Source of the DNA: Ancylostoma caninum
Taxonomy: Eukaryota; Nematoda; Chromadorea; Rhabditida; Ancylostomatidae
DNA length: 64,000 bases
Reading direction: 5' to 3'
Assembly (NCBI GenBank): GCA_037903475.1
Contig: JBAJFG010000320.1
Coordinates: 700,001 to 764,000 of the forward strand
Below the pieces are notes generated by a model, which was not told the DNA's origin, did not search any database, and saw only the letters and a program-made list of their open reading frames with translations. Position 1 is the stretch's first letter, and each line of letters begins with the position of its first letter. This document shows, one piece after another, positions 1 through 11,699 of the stretch. Made by a program: the position numbers and the translations under genes.

Positions 1-889
1 TATGTATGTAATACCTACAAGTTCTTGTAGGACTCCAAAAAACCTTTCTGCTTACTCTAACCCCTCCATATTTCTAATCACAAACAGTTCGAGTCCATCA
101 TTTTCGATAATTTGATATTTATATTAGGTTGTCTCACGAATAATGGCCGCTTCGAAGATGCGCATTCCAAGGTGCGTAACTCTGCTCAAACTTGAGATTT
201 CTCTTAGCAATAAAAATGCTGTGATCAGCATTTCCTGCAGATTTTTGCGGTACAGTGGAACCTATGTAAAGAAGAAAGCTCAAATCACAGGAGCCAACGA
301 AGTAAGAAAGGTCAATTTTCAGTACAAATTGATTCACATGAATTTTTTAGATGAAAAGTGGTCTGACTAAAACAATGTTCCAAGAAGAGATCGAACAGCT
401 CATTCTAAGAAATTTTTCTTGGTAGGATGTGAACCTGTGTGAATTTGCGCGTCCCGCCAGTGGACATGCACTTCTTAAGCTCACCAAAACTGAGGCATAT
501 TCAACCGAATCTCAAAGCCAAGCCTCAAATGTTAACAGGTGAGGTATTTAGTAAATTCTACTCTTGTCCTGGTCTAGCTACTTTCGAACAGCTCAACCAG
601 TATTTCATCTATCAGAGAAAGTTGCTTTTTTCTAAGATGTTGAGGTTTGTGGGATATATCTAGACCTCCCTCGGCGATACAAACAAAACAAAACTCCATT
701 TTATTTAGCAATGCCCACCCATCACTAAAAAAGGCTCATTTTACCGGAAAATTCTGCAACAGTGTTCATCAGAAAGATTAACGTAAATGGTGTCGCACGA
801 CCCCCGACGTCATCACCATCTACCATCTATCCCCGACGTCATCTACATCCTCAGTAAGAAGAACGCTTATCATCAGAAAGATATTTATC

Positions 890-1020
890 AGAAAGAACGT
901 TTACGGCCTCGCGCCACCGCCGCGAGGCCGTAAACGCGTGCGTCTGAGCTGCGTCGGCGATGCGACTAATCCATCGTATAGACGAACGCGCGTCAAACGC
1001 ACGCATCTAGTATAAATTGT
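890..1020. repeat. GCGTGCGTC MITE family, partial copy
   Basis: TTTACGGCCTCGCGCC, GCCGCGAGGCCGTAAACG and ATAGACGAACGCGCGTCAAA with CGCACGCATCTAGTATAA match the right half of the copy at 59819-60066. Confidence 0.6.
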
Positions 1021-1124
1021 ATCATTGACTGATCGATGACGCTCGTTCTATTCTCATTACTCCTAATACAAGGCACACTTTACTCACTATTCTCCTCGCA
1101 TTGCTCATCCTCTGTACAGTCACT

Positions 1125-1181
1125 TATAAAGATACCGAGCCAGAGCGCCGCTAAGCGGCGCTCTGGCTCGGTATCTTTATA
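1125..1181. repeat. Perfect 57-bp palindrome
   Basis: Twenty-eight bases at 1125-1152 (TATAAAGATACC ... GCGCCGCT) are exactly mirrored at 1154-1181 around a single A. The stem is GC-rich in the centre. No T-run follows in the way of a simple terminator, and it lies in a gene-free region. Confidence 0.9.
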
Positions 1182-2511
1182 CTGACTCGGACCCGTGTGC
1201 CACGTTACCTTTGGAGGTGACGATTCGCTGATGGGCCCGTATTTTTGATGAAGGACCCATTTCAGTGACGATTTTCGATGGGAACGTAACATACCCTAAT
1301 CTTCCTCCTCAATTTTTTTCAACAGTAAATGAATGGACAGTATTATGTAATGTCGAATCATCCATAACAGTTATTGTCTACTTGCTTTGGAAGTGCACGG
1401 TTTGAATTGTAGTCCCGCACAAGACAACTACATAAAAATGAAATACAAGTCTCGCTACAGTACTGTGCTACTGGATACGTGGAACGCTCACCGCATGACT
1501 ACATGTTTTCTGTGACTACAAGTACATGTTCCTTGTGAACAAGCTTTTATCGAGTAAAACACCTGTTCATAATTGTATTTTTCCTGTACCGTCTATTACT
1601 TTGTTTTGCTACGAACTAAATAGAAGGCGGCGGACAGACCGTAAGTTCAACATGGGTTCTAAATACATACATTTTGTGAATCGGACTATCTGAACGAGTT
1701 GTGTTCAGTTGAGGAGGTCACGAAGGCTGCTACCTATCGGCAAGATAAGCGACTACGGCCACCGAATCCGAGGTGTGAAAAAGCTAAGGTGTTTTCAGAA
1801 ACTGGTTTGATCAGGATGTTGAGGTTGTATGACGACCCGCATTTTTTTGCAAGATGCAGTGTTCAGACACACGTTGTGGCCAAAGCGCTGGACGTACGGC
1901 TCCGAAAACAAATCCTGAAGCTAATACCAAAGTCTCGCATTGACATCTCAAATGTGCGTTTCTATGAACTCATATGATGGCTCATGTCAACAATATCTAG
2001 TCTAAAAATCAAAACCTGAGCTCTGCGGAAGCTGTGGAAATTTCAAATTCCGCGAGAGCATAATACAGATATTCTGTTTCGTTTATTCTGGCATTGGCTT
2101 GCTGTGTACACTGTGGGACACTTCCACAGTTTAAAAACGAAATACTGAATTTCAAAATTTCTGGAAAAGAATGAGAGTGAGAATTGAGGAGTAATTGTTT
2201 GCGATAGTACTGCAGTATGACTGCGCTACTGATCTCTAAAGGAAACATTTCGAAATGTTCTTCAGTGATGCGGCAAACGCAGTCATTCACTCGCGAAAAA
2301 TACTGACCAAGACCGATCCGCCTATATATTAAAACGCTAGCCCCTTGCAATTTGAACGTGTGGCTATGTGTCAGGGCCGCTATTGGTCAAACTCGCTGCC
2401 GCGACCACGCCGAACTCGTGACTGAAATAGACAAGACCAAAAGTGGAGATATGGCGTGGTCCTTGCGCGATTGTGAAGTGGCCTGCATGCCGCATAGGGG
2501 AATAGCCGACA
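1182..2511. other. No supported gene
   Basis: There is no frame with family motifs or paired splice sites. The longest open stretches are below 115 codons and have random-looking composition. Confidence 0.5.
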
Positions 2512-2990
2512 TTTCTGCATGTCGGTGTCCCTATAAAATCAGTAAAACTTTTTTAAGTTGTTCTTTTGAGGAAAATAGTTGGAAACCTGCTTGGAGAAGA
2601 TCGCAACTATTTTCTGAAATTTTTCTCTTCAAATTTTCTCTCTGCCGAGCAGGAAAAATTCTCCAGCATTTGAATTCTGGGCCATACTGCATGTGGGTGT
2701 CCCTGGAAAATCAATAGAACGTTTTTAGGCCGTTCTTCCAAGAAACATAGTTAGAAACCAGAAGCTCGCGACTGTTTTCCAGGCTTTTTCCTCTTCAAAT
2801 TTTCCCGCTGTCCTACGCCGAACTTCAAAAATTCCTCCTCATTTAAATTTTAGACCACTCTGCATGTGGGTATCCCTGGAAAATCACTAAAACGTTTTTA
2901 AGCCGTTCTTTCGAGGTAAATAGTTGGAAATCGGCTTGAAGAAGCTCGCAACTATTTCCCGGATTTTTTTCTCCTCACATCCTCTTGCTG
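2512..2990. repeat. Three tandem units of about 174 bp
   Basis: TCTGCATGTCGGTGTCCCT at 2514, CTGCATGTGGGTGTCCCT at 2688 and CTGCATGTGGGTATCCCT at 2861 each lead into AAAATCANTARAAC, CGTTCTT, ATAGTTGGAAA and TCGCRACTRTTT. The units are diverged, so the array is old. Confidence 0.75.
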
Positions 2991-3817
2991 CTGAAAGCTG
3001 CGTCATGTAGTACATTTATCATTTTTATCATTTCTACCGAGCATCGTCACTATCGCTGTCTTGAATAACGATTCATAAGTATAAAAAGGTCAAAAATATA
3101 AGAAACTAGGATTGAACGAGGACTTAAAAAGGGAGTGAGCTGGTTTTCAGAAAATAAACAGATGAGGGGAATTTCTTTCTGTCCACCGCCAGGAGTTCAA
3201 AAAAGTCCTCGAAGGAAAATACCCGCGTAGCATGCCAGTTTAAGCCATCTCAAAGATGATGGGCAGCATCGGCCATGGTTTAAAATAGAAGGGTATCGCT
3301 TTGCGTAGAAACAAAGAACTAGAGATGAAATGATGTCCACATAGAATATGCTCTTAAAGGCAGCACCCACGCTGAAAAAAATTTTTTCGCATTTGTGCTC
3401 ATTTCAAAGCTAACATCAGTTGGAGTGTAACTGGAAAAAGAATCACTCCGAATTATGCAATTGCTCGAGTAATAAAACTCGTACGCATGTACAAATGCGC
3501 CCGCCATGCTCAACCCCGCTCCATTCTCTTTGATCGTGTATGGCTGTGTTTCTCAGCCGATGAGGGCTTGATGAGGATTTTCCGATAGCGGTGATCCTTT
3601 CCACATCCCGGCAGCCTCACCCATCTCAGGCGATAGAACTCGTACACATGGACATGAGTTGGCAATATACAACATAGTATTTCTTACAAACTTTGTCCTT
3701 TTGAATGGTCTTTTCTCTACTGTGGGCGTAGGGGTAGCCTCTGGAGTAGAATTCCATGCAAAAATCGACGACGTCTTTTTTTTACCGTGAGTGCTGTCTT
3801 TAAATACAAGAAATAAA

Positions 3818-6800
3818 TTATTCAACATGTTTCTTGTTATTTCTAAGATCCAACCAGTGTCTAGCATATCGCATTAAGTCGTTGAAGCCAGTGTGTTGGA
3901 GCAGCTGCAAAGCAAGAAATCAAGTAATCCAACAGAAATAGTTCACACGGGTACTTACCGCCTGATAGTATTCGTTGAGAGCATGCCTTGCTTTGAATGT
4001 CTGTGGCACAGAGGCTTTTCTCTTGAGGCGCATATACGGTCCCATATTTGGAGACCAAACAAAGTCAAAGAGCACTTTCGTCCAAGACGTGTGCACATGC
4101 AGACCCTGGTAAAACTCTGGAGCAATTTCAGCAACCTGAAATAGTACATATAGGAGACGTAATTGCGATTTAACAAATATTCCACTAGAACTGCAACTAA
4201 AGAACCTTTGGTAAGTTCCTTCCAGGAATATATGGAAAGTCATGATGTTCAACATGGTATCCTACATTGAATGTGCATAAGTTCCATGGCCCATAGTAAC
4301 TGTAGAAAACGATCAAGTGAATCATCAATACAAGATGAATGGGTGTTTTCTTACCTGTATGTCTCTTGATTCTCTTTGAAAACATAATGTTCTGAAATAA
4401 AATGACCCGCGCTGGGGTGAACTCCCATTGCTATGAGAGTACCCAGAATCAAATATATGAGAGAACGAAATCCAAACATATGTAGCACAAACACGTCGAA
4501 GGCTATCTGTAGACAAATAAGGAAAAAAAAGATAAAATATGAAAAGTTCTGAAAGGAAACACGAAAGAAGTCAGGAAGTACCTGAATAGCCGCATTGACT
4601 ATTTCCAAATCAGTGGGAGCTTTCTTATAGATAACCAAAGGACGAAATGCGTAAAACAGCGGCTGGAGGAGCAACCAGAGAAATTTTCGAATGGGAGTCG
4701 TGAACAACTGAGCTTCAAGCTCTGTGGGAATATCGGTGTCTAGTCCATCTTCGCCTACAAGATCTAGCAATCAAGCTGTTATCACACTGGATACTTTTTT
4801 ACGAAGATGTAAGGGATGATAAGGCAATAACGAACACGGTGCATCTCAAATACAGTGTCAAAATTCGACGCTAGTTCAATCCTCACTACGATAGAGCTGT
4901 TCACTCCAAATTTTATCTGAGATATACATCCCTTCCCCTGTGAAATCTCCACGTTTCATAAACGCATGTCAACATTACAGAGCTTAGCATGTCTTTCACG
5001 TATGATATCTTCAAAAACAGCTAAACTTGCCTAGGTATCGATGGTGCTCGACATGGTATTTTTTGAACGAGACGGAGATCGGCACGCCGATTGGCAGGTT
5101 GGCAACCATTCCGAAGAAGCGATTCTAAGCGAAAAGTGAGTTAAAACACCAAATTAATGGTTTTTATCATCACTTCTACGCTGAAGGATAGAAACTTACA
5201 GCTAGCGGATACTTGTTCCCATAAACTGTGTTGTGCGAAATATCATGTATAGCGAGTGTCATAGCATGATTGATAACACCTCCACACAGATAAGCCTCCA
5301 AACATATCAGTGTCCAGTCCGCATCTGAAAGTTCTCAATTATCTTCCTTAGCTCGCTCATTTATATCTATAAACGCTCCTGCAAACCGATTCTTCATAAC
5401 TGATGTGAAAATGTGTACGTCCAACTATGGCATCAAGAGAACTATGGCAACTCATATTTGCTACTAAGAAAATAATTATGGAGACTTAACAAAAGTGAAA
5501 AATAATCCGAATGAGGAGATAGAAATGATCATCAATGTTTCTGCGGGAAGCATGGCATAATATTTGGTGACGAGCGGGTCAATTAATCGTATGAAAGTCG
5601 TACATTCCTCTACATTCCTCTACAGAGTCAAAACTAGAAATGCAACATCAATGTCATCATCTTTTTGATAAAGTAATTCAACAATTCCAATGTGTAGGCA
5701 GTTGCGAGTTCTCTCGATTGTGGAAGTTGTAACAACAAATAATGTTAGCACATTTGTCTAAAATACCCATATATTATATCATCGATGTGTAATAATTGTA
5801 ATAAATAAAATAATTCAATATTCTCGCGTACCACCTATGTGAAGCTGTTTTTGGCGAAAATTGTGAAAGTGATGAAGCTCTTTTCCCCAAATACGAAAAC
5901 CAATGATTCCTTCACAGGGAAAATTGGCCACTGTAGTGGTTTGCAATCGTCGTCTACAGTTTCAGCCACATATTTGGCGCACAGACAGCTCTCGACAGCA
6001 GGATTTCATACATACCTCAGCCCTACTATGAACAGTTAACCATGTTTGAGCATATTTGAAGCTGTGTTGGCCTCCTCTCTCTTGCTTACCATCGTTGAAA
6101 CTTGATATGAAAATTCATTTATACATCTACTTATGGGGGGGGGGGGCAGGAGAAGTCGTGGTTTAAATCAGGCACATTTCTTCTTAACTTTTTTTCTACG
6201 AATATAACCGTATTATTCGTACAAGCTGAAGCCAGTTACAGAATCATGCCGTCAAGTCTGTGCAAAAATTTGATTTTATTGAATCTCTACAGTAATGCAA
6301 GCCTCGGAGGTCTTCAATGAGTGACTGGTTGCTTGCTAGTCGCACAAATCGAAGAAGAAATCTGCAGCCAAGGTGCATGCCGTCCTTCCTATTACCGTGA
6401 ATCGTTTTTTTTCGAATATTTTCGTCAGAGTTAGTTCCTGGAATTAATTCTGGAACTGAGACAAAAATAACTCTTTCTTCAGTTTGCGAGCAAATGTGTA
6501 ATAATTGCAAGCTATGTTGTTGCTTTTAGTTCCAAACCCTAATTTTGGTCTTCTGTATCTTTTCATAAGTACGATGAGACTTAAAGCCAATGTCTACAGA
6601 AATTTTCGTTTTCTGCTGGGAGACTCGGATTCAATGGAGAAATTGAGCGATGCACAAGAGAATTTCAGCAGACGGATGCGCTTTTCCGTGCGCTTGAATG
6701 GAGGACGTGCGTCGGTAGGTTGACGTGCGGTATAGCTTGAAAGCGATACCCTCGGGCTGTTGCACTACACTTCTGCGCAGCCATGTGTCAACTCTTTGTG

Positions 6801-7771
6801 TTCTACTAGCAGTTGTGATTGAATAGGAACCCATTACACAGGACACAATTCATTTCATAATAATTTTCTTTGGTACTCGCTTTAAGGTTCAGTTCTGCAC
6901 TGTTTGTGATCGAGGGCGGTCGGTCCTCTCCAGCCACTACCTCCATCACCCTACTCCAACCAGTGTGCAAGGACCCGGTCCAATACGCATTTGGCAAGCG
7001 TAGACCGTATGCCAAAGCAATCGGCCGGTTCTCTCCACATCGTCACCATCAACGCCACCAGGAACGGAAAGAGAAGGACTGCTGTGGAAAAGACCTCGAA
7101 GGCGAGTGGACGAAGCTGTTTGGTGGAGATGTGAAGAAATCAGCCGAACTCTTCGCACATAAGGCAAGGTATTCATTGTGCCAGTGGGATAAAAGAGTGT
7201 AAACAATAAACGCTTTAAGCACTTAGCATGATGTTTCATGGCACTTCTTTGAGGTGTGTTGAATAAGTGAATATCAAACAATAAGACCAATGTGTAGGGA
7301 GCGCATATCACTCCATCTACCACAATAGTCACATTTCCCACTGTTTTCTTACCTTGCAGTAACCAACACATGAACACCTGGAAAAACACCATAGCCAAGA
7401 CCACATATTTGAACGACGCATCGATGCCGAAAAGCTGCAAAGGATCAGAGTGGACGTGCGGAGCCAACGTTGTGTAAATATGATCGTTCAAATAAAGTTC
7501 AACGTTCTCTTCATCTCATCATCTAATTATCATGGACAAAGATCAGATTTGTAGTTCACGTGCCCTCTATATCAATTTTAAGGACTTAGATGAGCTAACT
7601 GTATTGTGGTGAAGCTACAAGATCTTCTTTGTGTTTGACACGAACGACGACCACACTGTGAATCACCTGTTTAATCTCTGGATGCGCTTTCACTATAGCA
7701 GTCCTTCTATCAAGGTGTGGCTGCTCTGTATAGGTCCACATAAAGTCATCTCTTGACACAGACTGTCCCAT
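3818..7771 (-). CDS. DEGS1: Sphingolipid delta-4 desaturase (dihydroceramide desaturase), 9 exons, complete
   Basis: This membrane enzyme of the endoplasmic reticulum puts the 4,5-trans double bond into dihydroceramide to make ceramide. Exons on the minus strand: 7771-7667, 7434-7353, 5324-5200, 5124-5031, 4754-4582, 4506-4355, 4299-4206, 4135-3959, 3904-3818. All phases join into one frame of about 362 aa; the vertebrate enzyme is about 323 aa. The start is fixed by the family N-terminus ([19 protein letters not shown]). Three histidine boxes are intact: HDISH (residues 89-93), HVEHH (128-132, in [12 protein letters not shown]) and HVEHH (259-263, in [13 protein letters not shown]). [14 protein letters not shown] and SYYGPWNL are further family signatures. 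Introns run from 54 bp to 2 kb. The intron at 4755-5030 has a GC donor (G|GCAAGT). The stop is at 3820-3818, and the C-terminal tail is longer than in vertebrates. Nematode homologues include C. elegans ttm-5; which paralogue this is cannot be told here. Confidence 0.93.
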
Positions 7772-8026
7772 TCTGAAACTAAAATGATAAATATTGGAAT
7801 TTTCTGTAGGTTTGGCTTTTCACTACTAATTGTTTCACTAGAAAAAAGTCAATAAATGGCGTGTAACTAAATGTAAAGTTAATAAGTGGTCTGGAAGCAA
7901 ACTCCCTCTATGTCATGCGGAAATCCATCACCAGAGGAAATAACAACAAACCAGTCATTCCTAGAGCCAGAAGTAATCTCAGATTCAATTTCTTTTCCAA
8001 CAGAGCAGGTTCGGAGTATGCTAACT

Positions 8027-8509
8027 TAAAGTCCTTACGCGCAATCGGAGGAAAATTTTTGAGCGCGCCCAGCATGGGGCGCATGCGCGGCGCGGCCCTC
8101 TTATGGCAGCGGTCCGCCGTCGTTCGTCAGATTTTTGGCCCAGGTGAGTGTTTTTCCTTCATTTTTTCTTTGATGGAAGTTTATTTGAAGGTGTGGGGCC
8201 TGTGGCTAACCGATGTCGATCGGACGGCCCCGCATGCCTCATAAGAACAATAAAAACAAGCATTTGGGGCATGCATGGGGAAAACGTGCAAAATATGAGG
8301 CATGCGGGGCCGTCCGGTCGATATCGGTCAGCCACAGGCCTCACAGCTTCAGATAAACTTCACTAAAGAAAAAATGAAAGAAAAACATTCACCTGGGCCA
8401 AGAATTTGACGAACGACTGGGGATCGCTGCCAATAGAGGGCCGCGCCGCGCACGCGTCGTATGCTGGGCACGCTCGAAAATTTTCCGCCGATTGCGCGTA
8501 AGGACTTTA
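8027..8509. mobile_element. Foldback element with arms of about 210 bp
   Basis: The ends read TAAAGTCCTTACGCGCAAT and the reverse complement. Inner matched segments include GGAAAATTTT, CAGCATGGGGCG versus its decayed partner, and TTGGCCCAGGTGA/TCACCTGGGCCAA. There is also a very exact inner pair around 8199-8246 and 8298-8342 (GGCCTGTGGCT, GGACGGCCCCGCATGCC). It is non-coding and gene-free. Confidence 0.75.
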
Positions 8510-9052
8510 CATAAAATGTAAGCGATACTAATCAGCGTTCGTTCATTCAGGAACATGATTGACCGGTACTTGTCTACGTGAGATAATTCGCAAACTTCCA
8601 CCACCACTTTTCCTTATCCCAATTCTCCCAATTGTATCCCAAATATTCTGATAATGATGTTCCGTGCACATGCCTGGTTCTACATCTGTTCACATGAGTA
8701 TACTCATGTGATAAATACATAAATATTTCTCCAGGCATCGCACGCTCGTCCATACACAAGAACTCCCATTAAATTTCGAGGTCACGGTTCTCCACCGCTT
8801 CTTAACGAATACTTTGGAAAGAAGGTTGATGGAAGCGGTGAGAGAGTATACTCATGTGATAGAGATAAGAAGAAGAACACCAGAGATTAACAACAAAGAA
8901 GAGCGGTTAAAGCAATGAGGTTGATCTCGTGAGAGATCACTGTCCAATATCCCCCCCCCCCTCATTTGCTTGCAGGCGGCCGTTGGGTGAGGTCTTTTTT
9001 TGATGCAGTCTCTCGATCTCTTCCTGATTCAACGATGTATTGTATTTTGTAG

Positions 9053-9087
9053 GCTTGATAATGGCGTTATAGAGCCGAAAGCTTGCC
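9053..9087 (+). repeat. Orphan Penelope-type terminal-repeat motif
   Basis: CTTGATAATGGCG, a short loop and GAGCCGAAAGCTTGCC follow the same plan as the motif in the Penelope-like element at 31181: altered CTGANGA block, GGC/GCC stem, GAAA, then a short GC-ended repeat. No endonuclease frame is seen nearby. It is probably a solo fragment of another Penelope-like family. Confidence 0.35.
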
Positions 9088-10405
9088 TGATAAAGTGGCT
9101 AATATTGAAGTCTCGACAACTTTGAACTACTTACAAGAGAGATGGGGCTTCGCGACGGACGAATACTGCAACACATAATTAAATAAATAAATGCAGCTCG
9201 AACAGTTCGTTGGCTTTTATAATTTGGTAGCAGCGCAAAGAAAACACGGTATTTTTCAGTTTTATTAGTGACCCGAGCAGAACAGAGTGAAATGGAATTC
9301 TGCGCTTTGGAATAGACAATGGGTTCGTAACAACAGTCTAAGTTCAGGTTTGTGAGGGTCATCTGAACCATGTACGTATTGCGAGCTCGTAGTAGTAAAA
9401 AAACAGAAAGATGTGCCTGTGGACCTAAGGGATGATGAGAGGGTAGAGGTATGGGCGGTGGGAGGGTGAGGGCGGGAGCGGCCGGGGTTGCATGCCTATC
9501 TATCGCACAGTACTGCAATTTGTTCCATGGGGAATGGCGTAGCTGCATGCCGAAAATTTGGACTTCTCATCCGAAGTTGATGCTGATTGCCGAATTTTTT
9601 TGCAGCTAATCGCTCAAGGCAATACGAAGGCCTTGGATGATTAGCGACAAAAAATTATCAGCAGAGGCAGGATCTGCCCAATAAGCGACAGTACAACAGG
9701 ACTTTCCTGCTAGACTACGGCATTACTCTTACACCATCCCGTTTTGCGACTCGAAGGAAAACATCATCGTCGAAAGTGGGACTCACAGGCAAAAATACCT
9801 CTCATTCCAGATGCTTTGCACTGACTTGGGCCTGATTCTCTTATAGAGTGAAGGGTGTTCTTTACTGAGGAACGGCTACTCATCAGGCTGTGCAGAAACA
9901 TCTTATATGAGCAAACATGGGAAGAAGCAGAAAAATCCTTTTTCTACCTCACGCACGCTTTCAACAGCTCTAGAAGCGCTTCTCGGCAAACCAGTCACAT
10001 GTGCAGAATCGTATGTGATTGACGTGCAGGACCCGGCGCTCGCCTTTAATGGCTGCTTCTCCAGAGAACGTTCTGTACTTCATCGGAAAAACAACGACAA
10101 TACCTTACATAGACGATTTCCCTGAGTTGCTGATTTCATGAGATTCATGTATTATTATTGTTCCAAGCTCAATGTAGAACATTTCAATATTATTCGAAGA
10201 CCAGACGAGGTTACCCTATACAAAATGCAAAAGTATCTGCAAAAACATTTTTACCTAAGTTTACAAAAGAAAAATCGCCCATCTATTGACGTCATTTTCA
10301 AATGTGAATATGTGCCAAGTGTTATAGGCTATTTTTTACCAACCCTATCTATCATCTAGCTATATCTCACGTTCTGCAATAGATTAGCCATCGATGGATC
10401 GATGG

Positions 10406-11211
10406 CCCCAGACAAGCTTTCGGAACTTCCGTGGGTGACACGACCGAAGTTCCGAACTGGCTCCGCGGAAGTTCCGAAATCGAACAAGAGTGACGTAGTA
10501 CGGGCATTATGGAGTCAACCATAACTTGAGTATTAGGGGAAAATCGAACAACATGGAGGTGTGAGCATCTCTACGCGTTCTGATACCAAAAATGTAGGAT
10601 CATGAATCCCACCGAAATGCATTCTATTACGCAATGTTACTTTCACCAATAGTGTTCTCGTTCTCTGAAGACGAGCCATAAGCAGGTTTGCCCTCTGAGT
10701 GAGCTGCATATCTGCGTCAGGTTTCAACTTTAATAATAACATGGAAAAATTCCTCTTTGGTAAGAATCTATCAACTTTTCGTATTTATGGGAACAATCTC
10801 AAGAGTACATTTATCTGACACGAGCTTTACCGGAAATTCGACATTACAGATGTCATTATTGGGGCATTCCGAACTAAATTTCGAAGAAAAAATAGCGGAA
10901 AAATTTTCATATTCTATAACAGCTTCTTATACAGCTAGTTGAAGTCAAGCAAGAACATGCCACTACAAAAGCTGGACGAAGACATGCCATTTGATATGTT
11001 AGTTTCTTGGACCATCCTATCTCTCTCGAAGCTCCGTATAGGTTCCGAAAAGTGTCAAGCTCGGTGGAAGTTCCAAAGCTACTTTTTTTCTCCATTCGGA
11101 ACTTCCGCGGAACTTGCACAACTTCCGGAAAAATCGACGCGTGAGCTCATATTTCCACGGAAGTTCCGAAAATCGGCAAGCCCCACGGAAGTTCCGAAGG
11201 TTTGTCTGGGG
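10406..11211. mobile_element. TIR DNA element with subterminal GGAAGTTCC repeats
   Basis: The terminal inverted repeats are about 30 bp (CCCCAGACAA, then TTCGGAACTTCCGTGGG) and lie at both ends with two or three differences. At least seven further copies of the palindromic word GGAAGTTCC, or close forms, cluster within 100-150 bp of the two ends. The element interrupts an older repeat whose uninterrupted copy lies at 11520-11670. No transposase frame was found. Confidence 0.7.
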
Positions 11212-11519
11212 TATAGGGCTTGTAAGTGAGGCATGCAAGCTAGCAAAAAAAATTCAATGAACAGCTAACAGCAGCTTGCACCATAAGAAGCCTTTTCGAT
11301 GTACCACATCTTGTATGGCAGCGCCATTTTTTGCAAGGTAACAGCAGGAGTAGGTACATCGACACAATGTAACTTTGTAGGTCATTATCCAAAAAAAGGC
11401 TATTCCAATATTTAGCAAAGTTTTCGAGATTTTTGAGGAGAGAAGTGGCAGAGAGTGAGTCGACAAGTAGTTCACACGATATGCGATAGATTTCCTGAGA
11501 CGATTCAGCAAAGCGCCTA

Positions 11520-11670
11520 TCAATACCAAGTGTTATGAACTTCTTTACCAACCTTATAGATATAGATATATCTCATGTTTTGCGATAGGTTAACCACCGA
11601 TGGATCAATGGGATAGGGTTTGTAAAGGCAGTATGCAAGCCGGCATAAAATTTCCTTAGACAGGCGGGCA
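11520..11670. repeat. Uninterrupted copy of the repeat split at 10310/11212
   Basis: CCAAGTGTTAT, TTACCAACC, ATATCTCA, CACCGATGGATCAATGG, then ATAGGG and TATGCAAGC run without a break here. They match 10315-10405 joined to 11212-11240. The copy therefore shows the pre-insertion state of the site hit by the 806-bp TIR element. Confidence 0.65.
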
Positions 11671-11699
11671 CGTGCAGAATCACAACGGACTGTTACTGG

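Noticed and set aside
6870..7491. 110-codon plus and 181-codon minus frames in the first large desaturase region
   Set aside because: Only 7434-7353 on the minus strand is desaturase. The rest reads into the intron and has no recognised motif.
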